Assembly (NCBI RefSeq): GCF_014200405.1
Contig: NZ_JACHBQ010000001.1
Coordinates: forward strand, 124,001 to 188,000
Direction: 5' to 3'
Source: Cryobacterium roopkundense
Lineage (GTDB): Bacteria; Actinomycetota; Actinomycetes; Actinomycetales; Microbacteriaceae
Length of the DNA stretch: 64,000 nt
Position numbers and translations under genes: made by a program. The notes below the pieces were generated by a model. The model ran no database searches and was not told the origin of the DNA. It was given only the letters and a program-made list of their open reading frames with translations. Position 1 is the stretch's first letter. Every line of letters starts with the position of its first letter. Of the stretch, positions 48,318 to 57,505 are shown in pieces.

Positions 48318-49712
48318 ATGACCACCGACATTCGCGAAACCCGGCGCCCCCCAGTACCTGTGGCCTACAAGAGACGGATGCGTCTGGCCGACACCCTGCA
48401 GGTCATCTGCGTCACCTCGGTCGCCCTCGTGAACGCCATCTTCCTCGCCGATGGGGGAGCGGCCCACTTCGGCACCCTGGCAGACGCGCTGACGTCCGCG
48501 GGGATCCTCGCCGGGCTCGTCGGCACCGACCTTCTGCTTCTTATGCTCGTGCTCGCCGCACGCCTGCCCCCGATCGACAGGGCTTTCGGCCACGACCGGG
48601 CGATGGCCGTGCACCAGCAGCTGGGCAAACCCGCCCTGTATCTGCTGCTCGGCCACGCCGTGCTGCTGATCGCCGGCTACGCGGCTGCCGAAAACGTGAA
48701 CGTCTTCGCGGAAATGTGGGGCATGCTCACGACCCTGCCCGACATGCCGCTGGCGTTCGTGGGCCTCGGCCTGCTGATCCTTGTGGTCGTCACGAGCCTC
48801 GTCGTTGTTCGCCGCAGGTTCCGCTACGAGGCCTGGCACGCCGTGCACCTGCTGGCCTACCTCGCCGTGCTCGTGGCGATACCCCACCAGCTGAGCGTGG
48901 GCAACCTGCTCAGCGAGGGAACCATAGCCCGCTACTACTGGCTCGCCCTTTACGTGGGCGTCGCCGGCTCCATTGTGCTCTTCCGCTTCGTGCTTCCAGT
49001 GGTTCGCTCCGTGAGGCACGGTCTCGTGGTCGAAGACGTGCAGCGGGTCGCTCCCGGTGTAGCCTCGATCCGCCTCTCCGGGCGGCACCTGCAGGAGCTC
49101 AAGGCCACCTCCGGACAGTTCTTTGTCTGGCGGTTCTGGTCACGGGGCGTGTGGTGGCAGTCGCATCCGTTCTCCCTGTCGGCAGCCCCCACCGAAACGA
49201 CCCTCCGCATCACCGTGCGCGCCCTCGGCGACGCGTCCTCCGCCCTCACGACCCTGAAGCGCGGAACCCGAGTGAGCTTCGAGGGTCCCTACGGAATCTT
49301 TACCGACCGGGCGAGGACGGCCCCGGGAATCGTGCTGATCGCGGCCGGCATCGGCGTCGCCCCGATCCGATCTCTGCTCGAAACGGCCCAGTTCTCGCCC
49401 GGCCAGGCCACCGTGATCCTGCGCTCGCACACCGTCGGCGACAGCTACCTGGCCGAGGAAGTGACCCAACTGTGCCGGGAACGAGGCGCGGACCTGCGCA
49501 TCATCGCCGGCACCCGTCCACCGGGCGTGGACAGTTGGCTCCCCGCCGATGCCTACCGGGCCGGCATCACCATCCGCACGATCGTTCCGTGGGTGCGGGC
49601 GGCCGACGTGTATGTGTGCGGTCCCCGACCCTGGACCGATGCAGTGGTGCGCGATGCCCGCGCCGCAGGGCTGCCCGCCCGGCAGATTCACTACGAAAGG
49701 TTTGACTGGTGA
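48318..49712 (+). CDS. Ferric-reductase-like transmembrane flavocytochrome
   Basis: The 464-aa protein has about six N-terminal membrane segments with candidate haem ligands His99, His113, His174 and His177, then an FAD-binding FNR-like domain (HPFSLSAAP) and an NAD(P)-binding part (AAGIGVAPIRSLLE, VCGPRPWTDAVV), ending in the aromatic FDW. This is the ferric-reductase/NOX-like layout that passes electrons from NAD(P)H across the membrane. The stop overlaps the next start (GTGA), and the FMN-binding protein and ApbE follow. Confidence 0.85.
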   Translation: MTTDIRETRRPPVPVAYKRRMRLADTLQVICVTSVALVNAIFLADGGAAHFGTLADALTSAGILAGLVGTDLLLLMLVLAARLPPIDRAFGHDRAMAVHQQLGKPALYLLLGHAVLLIAGYAAAENVNVFAEMWGMLTTLPDMPLAFVGLGLLILVVVTSLVVVRRRFRYEAWHAVHLLAYLAVLVAIPHQLSVGNLLSEGTIARYYWLALYVGVAGSIVLFRFVLPVVRSVRHGLVVEDVQRVAPGVASIRLSGRHLQELKATSGQFFVWRFWSRGVWWQSHPFSLSAAPTETTLRITVRALGDASSALTTLKRGTRVSFEGPYGIFTDRARTAPGIVLIAAGIGVAPIRSLLETAQFSPGQATVILRSHTVGDSYLAEEVTQLCRERGADLRIIAGTRPPGVDSWLPADAYRAGITIRTIVPWVRAADVYVCGPRPWTDAVVRDARAAGLPARQIHYERFDW

Positions 49713-50230
49713 GAGTACGCGCAGTATTTCTGGCCGGAGTGGCCTCCCTCTCGGTGCTCGGTATCGGCTGGCAGCTGGGTTCCTTCGCCCTTGACGCCAA
49801 CCACAGACTCGCGGTTTCCGCGCCGAGCACGGCCGGCACCGTCGTTTCCGGCTCCGCGCCGTTGCCGACGGCCACGCCCACGGCACCTCCGTCGTCATCC
49901 GCGTCTTCGGCGTCGTCCTCTGCCGCAGCCTCGGCCGCGGCATCCGCTTCCCGTTCGGGCACGTTCACGGGCTCGGTCGTGCAGACCCAGTTCGGCAACG
50001 TGCAGGTGTCAGTCACGATCGCGGATGGCGTCATCACCGAGGTCACCCCGCTTCAACTGACAACCAGGGGCGGTCGGTCGGTGGCCATCAGTAACCAGGC
50101 GGCGCCCATCCTGCGCTCCGAGGTGCTCACGGCGCAGTCGGACCAGGTGCAGAACGTGAGTGGAGCCACGTACACGACCTACGGGTACCTCACCTCCCTG
50201 CAGGCGGCGCTCGATGCTGCCCAGTTCTAG
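49709..50230 (+). CDS. Secreted FMN-binding domain protein
   Basis: The 173-aa protein has an N-terminal membrane anchor or signal (residues 1-25), a Ser/Ala/Pro-rich linker (residues 45-85) and an FMN-binding domain ending with VSGATYTTYGYLTSLQAAL, which includes the S-G-A-T site for covalent FMN attachment. It would carry electrons outside the membrane from the upstream flavocytochrome. It is coupled to both neighbours by overlaps. Confidence 0.87.
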   Translation: MRVRAVFLAGVASLSVLGIGWQLGSFALDANHRLAVSAPSTAGTVVSGSAPLPTATPTAPPSSSASSASSSAAASAAASASRSGTFTGSVVQTQFGNVQVSVTIADGVITEVTPLQLTTRGGRSVAISNQAAPILRSEVLTAQSDQVQNVSGATYTTYGYLTSLQAALDAAQF

Positions 50231-50987
50231 CCCCACTGTGATCACCTTCGAGGCGATGGGCACAGTCGTGAGCCTTCGCCTGGCTGACACCGTGGCCGGC
50301 GAGCGTCGGCTGCGGGAGGCTCTCGCCACCGCCGAACGGGTCTTCGATCGGTGGAACGAGCGATTCAGCCTATATTCGCCCAGCTCGGAGATCAGCCTTG
50401 TGGCGAGTGGGCACATCCGTTTGACCGACGCGAGTGACGAGCTGCGCTCCTGTTACGCGCTCGCGCTTGAGTGGCGGGACCGCACCGGCGGGGTTTTCAC
50501 CCCGCACCGGGCCGACGGCGTGATCGACCTCTCTGGAGTCGTGAAGGCCCTCGCCATCAACCAGGCGGGCGCGGCACTGTCATCGAGCGGTCTCGGCTCA
50601 TGGTCCATCAATGCCGGCGGGGACGTGCTGGTGCGCGGCCTGCCAAGAGCGGATGCCGACTGGGTCACGTCCATCGTCAATCCCCTCGACCGGCAGGATG
50701 TACTGGCGAGCGTGCCCATGCGCGGTGCCCGCTCTGCCGTGGCCACGTCGGGAAGCGCGGAACGCGGGGAACATATCTGGACGCCGGGGGCCGAGGCGTC
50801 ACCGTTTCGCCAGGTGAGTGTGTTCGCCGCCGACATCGTGACAGCTGATGTGCTTGCAACGTCGATCGTGGCCGGCGGAGAGGCGACCCTCAGCCAGAGC
50901 ACCGCGGACTACCCCATCGATGTTCTCGCCGTGCTGCGGGACGGCCAACTGCTCGCCACGCCCGGCTTGCGGCAGGTCTCCCACTGA
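50214..50987 (+). CDS. apbE: FAD:protein FMN transferase
   Basis: Attaches FMN to the SGAT motif of partner proteins. The 257-aa protein opens FEAMGTVVSLRLAD and has ApbE motifs such as IDLSGVVKALAINQAG, the WSINAGGDVLVRG segment and the ATSGSAERGEHIW loop. ATG 50214 overlaps the FMN-binding gene by 17 bp. No signal peptide is seen, although the target domain is expected to face outside, which leaves the site of flavinylation unexplained. Confidence 0.9.
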   Translation: MLPSSSPTVITFEAMGTVVSLRLADTVAGERRLREALATAERVFDRWNERFSLYSPSSEISLVASGHIRLTDASDELRSCYALALEWRDRTGGVFTPHRADGVIDLSGVVKALAINQAGAALSSSGLGSWSINAGGDVLVRGLPRADADWVTSIVNPLDRQDVLASVPMRGARSAVATSGSAERGEHIWTPGAEASPFRQVSVFAADIVTADVLATSIVAGGEATLSQSTADYPIDVLAVLRDGQLLATPGLRQVSH

Positions 50988-51093
50988 CGCTGTTTCCGGA
51001 GAACGACCCGGAGGACAGCCCCTTGTTTGTGGCTATCGGGCGGGGTACCGTGGCTCGCGCAGGGGCCGAAGAACACGTCTGAGGAGGGCGACC

Positions 51094-51255
51094 ATGAGCG
51101 ATCCCGAAGAGTTCTGGGCGGATGAAGACCGGATTGTGGAGGACATCGGGTTGGCTGTCGACGACCTCGAGTTCATGATCGAGGAAACCGAGATCGTGGG
51201 ACCCGACGCCGACGAGCGAGAGGTGAACCTCGACGTGGAGCCCGACGACTACTGA
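51094..51255 (+). CDS. Very acidic 53-aa hypothetical protein
   Basis: It begins MSDPEEFWADEDRIVED and 22 of 53 residues are Asp or Glu, against two Arg and no Lys. GAGGAGGG gives a good ribosome site 5 nt before the ATG. It is convergent with the MarR gene, with which it overlaps by 7 bp. No family is recognised. It could be a DNA mimic or a small chaperone-like protein. Confidence 0.65.
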   Translation: MSDPEEFWADEDRIVEDIGLAVDDLEFMIEETEIVGPDADEREVNLDVEPDDY

Positions 51256-51770
51256 GTCGGATGAGTCACGTCGCGCTCGCCGAGACCGAGCAGCCGGTGC
51301 TCTGGGTCGAGCGTTCCGAGCAGCGCGCCGCAGATTTCGCTGAGTAGCGCCACCTGCACGGCGGTCAGCGGGTCGAACACCACGGTGCGAACCTCGGCCA
51401 CGTGTCCGGGCGCGCTCGACACCACCTTCGCCCATCCGGCCTCGGTGAGGGTTGCCAGCGAGGCACGCGCGTCGGTCGGCGACGGGCTGCGCCGGAGTAG
51501 TCCCTGGGTTTCCAATCGCCCGATCACGTGTGAGAGCCGCGACAGCGACGCGTTCACCCGCGACGCGACCTCGGTGAGCGGGAGCGAGCGGTCCGGGCTC
51601 TCCGAGATCATCGCGAGCACGTAGTACTCGAAGTGGCTCAGGCTCGCATCGCGCTTGAGCTCTGCTTCGAGTCTGCTCGGTAGCAACATCGTCACGGCGA
51701 TCAGGCGCAGCCAAGCGGTGCGTTCGTCGTCGGAGAGCCAGCGGGGTTCGGTCGTACTCGATTCGGCCAT
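51249..51770 (-). CDS. MarR family transcriptional regulator
   Basis: The 173-aa winged-helix protein has LSHFEYYVLAMI, EVASRVNASLSRLSHVIGRLE and the RSPSPTDARASLATLTEAG wing segment. It is divergent from the reductase at 51876 and shares with it an AT-rich operator region. It is likely to be autoregulated. Confidence 0.9.
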   Translation of the reverse strand: MAESSTTEPRWLSDDERTAWLRLIAVTMLLPSRLEAELKRDASLSHFEYYVLAMISESPDRSLPLTEVASRVNASLSRLSHVIGRLETQGLLRRSPSPTDARASLATLTEAGWAKVVSSAPGHVAEVRTVVFDPLTAVQVALLSEICGALLGTLDPEHRLLGLGERDVTHPTQ

Positions 51771-51820
51771 GAGCCAATTCTAGCATTTGACTTGACGCTT
51801 CAATAAAAATACCCTAGGTT

Positions 51821-51840
51821 TTAGTTGTTGCTTCAACTAA
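51821..51840. promoter_or_regulatory. MarR operator in the divergent promoter
   Basis: TTAGTTG (51821-51827) and CAACTAA (51834-51840) form a perfect inverted repeat around TTGCTT. A second, weaker site is CTTGACGCTTCAA near 51791-51803. Both lie between the MarR start at 51770 and the reductase start at 51876. Confidence 0.7.
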
Positions 51841-51875
51841 GTTAGCGTGACTTCACACTAGGGAAAGAGAAACTC

Positions 51876-52520
51876 ATGACCGAAACCATCACCATCCTCG
51901 GCAGCGGCAACATGGCCCGCGGCATCGGCACCCGCGCCGTGGCGGCTGGACGCACCCTGCAGATCCTCAGCCGCGACGCCGAACAGGCCGCAGCTCTCGC
52001 CGCGGAACTCGGCGCGAATATCACGAGCGGTTCGGTGGATTCCGTTCCTGCCGGTGACATCATTGTGCTCGCGGTGCCCTACAACGCCGCGCGGGAACTC
52101 GTCGCCACCTATGGTGCGGCGCTCGCCGGAAAGACCGTGGTCGACATCAGTAACCCGATCAACTTCGCCACGTTTGACTCTCTGTCCGTTGCTCCCGGCA
52201 CGTCGGCCGCCGAAGAGCTGGCGGCCCTGGCCGCGCCCGGTGTCACGGTCGTCAAGGCATTCAACACCACCTTCGCCGGAACCCTTGTGGAAGGATCGGT
52301 AGCCGGGGTACCCCTCGACGTGTTCGTCGCCGGTGATTCCGACGAGGCGAAGGCATCCATCTCAGCGTTCATCGCCGACGCCGGCCTGCGGGCCATCGAT
52401 GCCGGACCGCTGCGTCGCGCTCGCGAGCTCGAGGGCTTCCAGCTGCTCATTATGACGCTGCAGCTCAACCCGGCCCACGAGTCGTTCAACTGGAACACCG
52501 CCGTGAAGGTGCTGGCCTAG
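51876..52520 (+). CDS. NADPH-dependent F420 reductase-like protein
   Basis: The 214-aa protein has the Rossmann motif ITILGSGNMARGIGTRA and the DIIVLAVPYNAARELV and DISNPIN segments of the NADP/F420 oxidoreductase family. The cofactor (F420 or another) cannot be settled from sequence. Its divergent MarR regulator suggests induction by a ligand. Confidence 0.88.
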   Translation: MTETITILGSGNMARGIGTRAVAAGRTLQILSRDAEQAAALAAELGANITSGSVDSVPAGDIIVLAVPYNAARELVATYGAALAGKTVVDISNPINFATFDSLSVAPGTSAAEELAALAAPGVTVVKAFNTTFAGTLVEGSVAGVPLDVFVAGDSDEAKASISAFIADAGLRAIDAGPLRRARELEGFQLLIMTLQLNPAHESFNWNTAVKVLA

Positions 52521-52533
52521 CCTCGACCGGGCG

Positions 52534-52923
52534 TCAGGCCTGGCGGTTCGGCGCGCTCAATCGGTGCACGAGCAACGCCAGGCCGCGCCAGCCGATGAGG
52601 AAGACGCCGAGGGTGATCGCGGTCACGATCGCGAAGCTGAGCTGCACGCCCTGACCGCTCGCAACGCGCAGCAGCAGCCCGCCCGCGACGGTCGCCACCC
52701 AGATGCCGATGCCCGTCCAGACGATGCGCTGCGGGCTGCGCCAGGCGCGCATGACCAGCCAGCCGATGAGCAGGCCGCCCAGGAAAGGCCACCAGGTGTT
52801 CAGGGTGCCCAGCAGACCTTCTCCGTGGCTGGCCCGACCGATTAGCACGAAGAGGAGGGCGAACGCTGCGTCGAGGGCTGCGGCCCCGGTAAGTGAGGCG
52901 ACGCGGGATGTGTGGGCTGCCAT
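52534..52923 (-). CDS. DUF3054 membrane protein
   Basis: The 129-aa protein has four hydrophobic segments with the DUF3054 motif area FALLFVLIGRASHGEG. Function is unknown. It starts 13 bp after the VIT gene stop, so the two form an operon. Confidence 0.85.
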   Translation of the reverse strand: MAAHTSRVASLTGAAALDAAFALLFVLIGRASHGEGLLGTLNTWWPFLGGLLIGWLVMRAWRSPQRIVWTGIGIWVATVAGGLLLRVASGQGVQLSFAIVTAITLGVFLIGWRGLALLVHRLSAPNRQA

Positions 52924-52936
52924 GGTCTCAGCCTAG

Positions 52937-53647
52937 CTAGACGGCGCCGCCGATCAGGGCGCCAATGAAGTAGGTCGCGGCGAGGGCGAGCAGGCCGCCA
53001 ATGACGATGCGGGTGATCGCTCGAATCTTGGAGCTTCCGCCGAGGTAGGCGCTCAGCCAGCCGGTGATCACAAGGGCGATGAGAACCGCGACGACCACAG
53101 CGGCGATGCGCCATTCGGCCGGCGGCAGCAGCACGGCGAGCAGGGGGAGTGCAGCCCCCACGGTGAAGGCGAGCGCCGAGGCGAAGGCGGCGTGCCACGG
53201 GTTCGAGACGTCCTCGGCGTCAATGTGCAGCTCGACCTCGAGGTGGGCCGCGAGGGCGTCGTGCTTGGTCAGCTCGACCGCAACCTGCTTGGCAGTCTGC
53301 GTGGACAGGCCCTTCCGCTCATAGAAACCGGCGAGCTCGGCGAGTTCCTCCTCGGGTTCGTTCTCGAGCTCCCACTTCTCCTTGGCGATCAGGGCGTGCT
53401 CGGAGTCGCGTTGGCTGCTCACCGACACGTATTCGCCGAGGGCCATGGAGACGGCTCCCGCGACGAGGCTCGCGACACCGGCGATGAGAATGACTGAGGA
53501 GTCCGTCGTGGCGGCAGCAACGCCGACGACGAGGGCGGCAACCGAGACGATGCCGTCGTTTGCGCCGAGAACGCCGGCGCGCAACCAGTTGAGGCGTGCG
53601 GCGAGACCGCCGGAGTGGGGCTCAACGGCTTGAGTGAGTTGGGTCAT
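52937..53647 (-). CDS. VIT/CCC1 family iron/manganese transporter
   Basis: The 236-aa membrane protein has the VIT motifs LRAGVLGANDGIVSVAALVVG and GAVSMALGEYVSVSSQRD, an acidic metal-binding stretch (WELENEPEEELAELAGFYER) and a C-terminal helix pair. It exports iron or manganese from the cytoplasm. ATG 53647 (MTQLTQAVEP) is chosen; a longer frame starts at 53686. Confidence 0.9.
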   Translation of the reverse strand: MTQLTQAVEPHSGGLAARLNWLRAGVLGANDGIVSVAALVVGVAAATTDSSVILIAGVASLVAGAVSMALGEYVSVSSQRDSEHALIAKEKWELENEPEEELAELAGFYERKGLSTQTAKQVAVELTKHDALAAHLEVELHIDAEDVSNPWHAAFASALAFTVGAALPLLAVLLPPAEWRIAAVVVAVLIALVITGWLSAYLGGSSKIRAITRIVIGGLLALAATYFIGALIGGAV

Positions 53648-53846
53648 AGGGATAGATAAGCACTCCGAACCTGTCTTATCCAGCAAGGTGTGGCTAGCCT
53701 CAAGAGGTGGCCCCCCAGAGCCGCGAGAAACGATAGAGTGTCAGATGGTCGGTATGTCTTGATGTCGAGCTAATTTACGACACGGCTGCTGTTACCAACA
53801 ACCTCAAAACCAGCGTGAGAGCTGAGACGCGGATTGGAAGAGCAGC

Positions 53847-55016
53847 GTGGATCTTTACGAATACCAAGCCAGAGACCTCTTTGAGGGATACGGTGTGCCG
53901 GTTCTGCCGGGCATCATTGCGGACACCCCTGCGGAGGTACGCGCAGCGGCCGAGAAGCTGGGCGGCGTTGTCGTCGTCAAGGCGCAGGTCAAGGTTGGCG
54001 GCCGCGGCAAGGCCGGCGGCGTCAAGGTTGCCAAGACTCCGGATGATGCAGAGGCCGCGGGTCGTGACATCCTGGGACTCGATATCAAGGGTCACACCGT
54101 GAAGCGCGTGATGGTGGCCGGCGGCGCCCGCATCAAGCAAGAGTTCTACTTCTCCGTGCTGCTGGACCGGTCGAACCGTTCCTACCTCTCGCTCGCGAGC
54201 TACGAGGGTGGCGTGGAAATCGAGGTTCTCGCGGTAGAGAAGCCGGAGGCCCTGGCCTACACGGCCGTCGACCCCGCTGTCGGCATCGACCTTGCCGTCG
54301 CGACACAGATCGCCATCGACGCGAAGTTCCCCGCCGAGCTCGTTGACAAGGTCGCTCCGGTCTTCGTCAAGCTCTACAACGTGTTCACGGGCGAAGACGC
54401 GACCCTGGTCGAGGTCAACCCCCTCGTCCTCACCGAAGAAGGCGACATTATCGCCCTCGACGGCAAGGTCACGATCGATGAGAACGCCGACTTCCGTCAC
54501 CCGAAGCACGCGCTCCTCGAAGACGCCGCGGCCGCCGACCCGCTCGAGGCCAAGGCCAAGCTCGCCGGACTCAACTACGTCAAGCTCGACGGCGAAGTGG
54601 GCATCATCGGTAACGGCGCGGGCCTGGTCATGTCCACCCTCGACGTCGTCGCGTACGCCGGAGAGAACTTCGGCAGCGTCAAGCCGGCCAACTTCCTGGA
54701 CATCGGAGGCGGAGCATCCGCTGAGGTCATGGCTGCCGGACTCGACGTCATCCTCGGTGACCCGCAGGTGAAGTCGGTCTTCGTGAACGTCTTCGGTGGC
54801 ATCACCGCGTGTGACGCCGTTGCCAAGGGCATCGTGGGCGCGCTCGCCGAGCTCGGCACGTCAGCCAACAAGCCGCTCGTGGTTCGCCTCGACGGCAACA
54901 ACGTTGAGGAAGGCCGTCGCATCCTGGCCGAAGCCAACCACCCGCTCGTTACCCTGGCCGCCACCATGGACGAGGGCGCCGCCAAGGCCGCCGAACTCGC
55001 CCACGCCGCCAACTGA
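53847..55016 (+). CDS. sucC: Succinyl-CoA synthetase subunit beta (ADP/GDP-forming)
   Basis: TCA-cycle enzyme subunit of 389 aa with an ATP-grasp domain ([20 protein letters not shown]) and the ligase domain [14 protein letters not shown]. The GTG start has GGAAGAG upstream. About 200 bp before it hold the promoter. sucD follows 19 bp downstream. Confidence 0.95.
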   Translation: MDLYEYQARDLFEGYGVPVLPGIIADTPAEVRAAAEKLGGVVVVKAQVKVGGRGKAGGVKVAKTPDDAEAAGRDILGLDIKGHTVKRVMVAGGARIKQEFYFSVLLDRSNRSYLSLASYEGGVEIEVLAVEKPEALAYTAVDPAVGIDLAVATQIAIDAKFPAELVDKVAPVFVKLYNVFTGEDATLVEVNPLVLTEEGDIIALDGKVTIDENADFRHPKHALLEDAAAADPLEAKAKLAGLNYVKLDGEVGIIGNGAGLVMSTLDVVAYAGENFGSVKPANFLDIGGGASAEVMAAGLDVILGDPQVKSVFVNVFGGITACDAVAKGIVGALAELGTSANKPLVVRLDGNNVEEGRRILAEANHPLVTLAATMDEGAAKAAELAHAAN

Positions 55017-55035
55017 CTCACTAAGGAGCCAACGA

Positions 55036-55938
55036 ATGTCAATTTTCCTCAACAAGGACTCCAAGGTCATCGTTCAGGGCATCACCGGAGGTGAGGGCAC
55101 CAAGCACACCGCCCTCATGCTCAAGGCCGGTACCCAGGTCGTCGGCGGCGTGAACGCGCGCAAGGCAGGCACCACCGTCGTTCACGGTGCGGTCGAGCTG
55201 CCCGTCTTCGGCACAGTCGCCGAGGCCGTGGCCAAAACGGGCGCTGACGTCTCCATCGTCTTCGTGCCGCCGGTGTTCACCAAGGACGCCGTCATCGAAG
55301 CGATCGATGCCGAGATCCCGCTGCTCGTCATCATCACCGAAGGCGTGCCGGTTCAGGACTCCGCCGAGTTCTGGGCGTACGCCAAGGCCAAGGGCAACAA
55401 GACCCGCATCATCGGTCCGAACTGCCCCGGCATCATCACGCCCGGCGAAGCGCTCGTGGGCATCACCCCCGCGAACATCACCGTGAAGGGACCCATCGGC
55501 CTCGTCTCGAAGTCGGGCACCCTGACGTACCAGATGATGTATGAATTGCGCGACCTGGGCTTCTCCACCGCGATCGGCATCGGTGGCGACCCCATCATCG
55601 GCACCACGCACATCGACGCCCTTGAGGCGTTCGAGGCTGACCCGGAGACCCTCGCGATTGTCATGATCGGCGAAATCGGTGGAGACGCCGAAGAGAAGGC
55701 CGCCGAGTACATCAAGGCTCACGTCACGAAGCCTGTCATCGGCTATGTTGCCGGTTTCACCGCTCCAGAGGGCAAGACCATGGGCCACGCCGGCGCCATC
55801 GTCTCCGACGGAGCCGGAACCGCGCAGGGCAAGAAGGAGGCCCTCGAGGCCGCCGGAGTCAAGGTCGGCAAGACACCGAGCGAGGCTGCAACCCTGCTCC
55901 GTGCTGCCCTGGCCGAGCTGAAGGTCGCTGCACTATAA
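55036..55938 (+). CDS. sucD: Succinyl-CoA synthetase subunit alpha
   Basis: The 300-aa protein binds CoA ([16 protein letters not shown]) and carries the catalytic His in [17 protein letters not shown] precedes ATG 55036. A terminator lies 21 bp after the stop. Confidence 0.96.
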   Translation: MSIFLNKDSKVIVQGITGGEGTKHTALMLKAGTQVVGGVNARKAGTTVVHGAVELPVFGTVAEAVAKTGADVSIVFVPPVFTKDAVIEAIDAEIPLLVIITEGVPVQDSAEFWAYAKAKGNKTRIIGPNCPGIITPGEALVGITPANITVKGPIGLVSKSGTLTYQMMYELRDLGFSTAIGIGGDPIIGTTHIDALEAFEADPETLAIVMIGEIGGDAEEKAAEYIKAHVTKPVIGYVAGFTAPEGKTMGHAGAIVSDGAGTAQGKKEALEAAGVKVGKTPSEAATLLRAALAELKVAAL

Positions 55939-55959
55939 CAACGCACCACGCACCGAGTG

Positions 55960-55988
55960 AAGGGCCCGTCGCATCGCGACGGGCCCTT
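55960..55988 (+). terminator. Terminator after sucCD
   Basis: AAGGGCCCGTCGC (55960-55972) pairs with GCGACGGGCCCTT (55976-55988) around ATC, followed by T and A residues. Confidence 0.88.
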
Positions 55989-56065
55989 TATTGTTCAGTC
56001 CAAGCCAAGATCGCCGGGAGAGGTGCCGGTTGCAGGCCGGGAGGCCGGGTAGGCTCGAAGACCGG

Positions 56066-57373
56066 ATGAACCGCACAACGACCGCCTTACTCGCCGCCCT
56101 CGAGGCGCTGCTTGTTGTCGCCATCGGCGTCGGCATTGCGCTCGTGCCGCTGACGATACTCTGGGCGGCTCACTTCGGGCTCTCCATCGAGTGGTTCGTG
56201 TTCTGGCGGGCAGCTGTGGACGTGTGGTTGCTCGGCAACGGCGTCGACCTCACGGTTCAACTGGGTCCGGACGTCGCGGCCGCCGTCGGCCTGCCCGGAG
56301 CGGATGCCCCGTTCTCGCTCACTCTCGCACCGCTCGGATTCGCTGTCGTCACCGTGCTTCTGGGTGTTCTCACCGGCCGCCGTGCGGCGGAGACTCCGCA
56401 CCTGTGGGTGGGGGTTGTGTCCGCCGTCGCCGTTTACGCTCTGATGGCCACCCTGGCCACGTTCTCGGCCTTGGGCGACACCGTGACCCCGTCGGCGCTG
56501 CAGGGTACCCTGGTGCCCACCCTCATCTATGGCTCCGGTGTGCTGTTCGGCGCCGAGCGCGCCCGGGTGCGCCACGACCTCGTGCTCAAGCACAACTCGG
56601 GCCACGAGAACACGGGAGAGCGACTGGACCCCGTGAGCCTCGGCATCCGTGATCGCTATCGTCGACTGCAACAGACCACGCGCGCCGTTATCTCGGGTGC
56701 CCTGCGCGGCGGGGCGGCGGCCGGCGCCGCCATCATGGCGGTGTCTGCCGTGGCCTTCTTTGTGCTCATAGTGCTGAACTACGCCACGATCATCGGCCTG
56801 TATGAAGCGATCCAGGCCGGCATCCTCGGCGGCGCGACGATCACGTTTGCGCAGCTCGCCCTCGTGCCCAACCTCGTGATCTGGACCATGGCCTGGTTCG
56901 TCGGTCCGGGCATTGCCGTGGGCGTGGGTACGAACGTGTCGCCGGCGGGGGCGATGCTCGGCCCGATTCCCGGGCTGCCGATCCTCGGCGTGCTTCCGCA
57001 GGGCACGCCGGCGTGGGGATTCCTCGGGTTGCTGGTGCCGATTCTCATCGGTTTCATTGCCGCGGTCATCGTGCGCCAGCTGCTCGACCGTCCGGGGATG
57101 CCCGAACGGAGTGCGCTCCAGCACGTGCTGAGCGGGCTCGGCATGGGCGTGGTCGCCGGAGTGATCCTGGGCTTGCTCGCGTGGTGGTCGTCCGGATCGA
57201 TCGGCCCCGGCCGTCTGTCGGACATCGGGCCGGACCCGCTGCTCGTGGGCGCGCTGGCCGCCGCCGAGATCGGCGTGGCCGCCGCGATCGGAATGCTGGT
57301 GGGCGCGAAGGTCACTGTGCCGCGAGTTCGCACCCGTCGCCCGCGCGCCACAGTGAAGCCGCGCGGTCGCTAA
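56066..57373 (+). CDS. DUF6350 multi-pass membrane protein
   Basis: The 435-aa protein has about ten hydrophobic segments and a position just upstream of purN that fits actinobacterial DUF6350 proteins (PerM-like). Function is not established. TAGGCT at 56050-56055 lies 10 nt before ATG 56066. A longer in-frame start at 55991 overlaps the sucCD terminator and is rejected. Confidence 0.78.
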   Translation: MNRTTTALLAALEALLVVAIGVGIALVPLTILWAAHFGLSIEWFVFWRAAVDVWLLGNGVDLTVQLGPDVAAAVGLPGADAPFSLTLAPLGFAVVTVLLGVLTGRRAAETPHLWVGVVSAVAVYALMATLATFSALGDTVTPSALQGTLVPTLIYGSGVLFGAERARVRHDLVLKHNSGHENTGERLDPVSLGIRDRYRRLQQTTRAVISGALRGGAAAGAAIMAVSAVAFFVLIVLNYATIIGLYEAIQAGILGGATITFAQLALVPNLVIWTMAWFVGPGIAVGVGTNVSPAGAMLGPIPGLPILGVLPQGTPAWGFLGLLVPILIGFIAAVIVRQLLDRPGMPERSALQHVLSGLGMGVVAGVILGLLAWWSSGSIGPGRLSDIGPDPLLVGALAAAEIGVAAAIGMLVGAKVTVPRVRTRRPRATVKPRGR

Positions 57374-57384
57374 CGGATGCCAGC

Positions 57385-57455
57385 GCGCCGCTACGGGACG
57401 ACGCGCCCGCTATGGCGGTAGCACGCGGCGGTAGCGACGCGCGGGAGCGGATGCC
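57385..57455. repeat. GC-rich palindromic intergenic repeat (copy C)
   Basis: CGCCCGCTATGGCGGTAGC at 57404-57422 is identical to 24180-24198. Around it, CGCCGCTACGGG and GGCGGTAGCG continue the palindromic pattern. It occupies the gap between DUF6350 and purN. Confidence 0.6.
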
Positions 57456-57505
57456 GGCCGAGCCGGATACCCGGGACCATGCTCCCGAACGGTAAGCTCG
57501 ATCCT

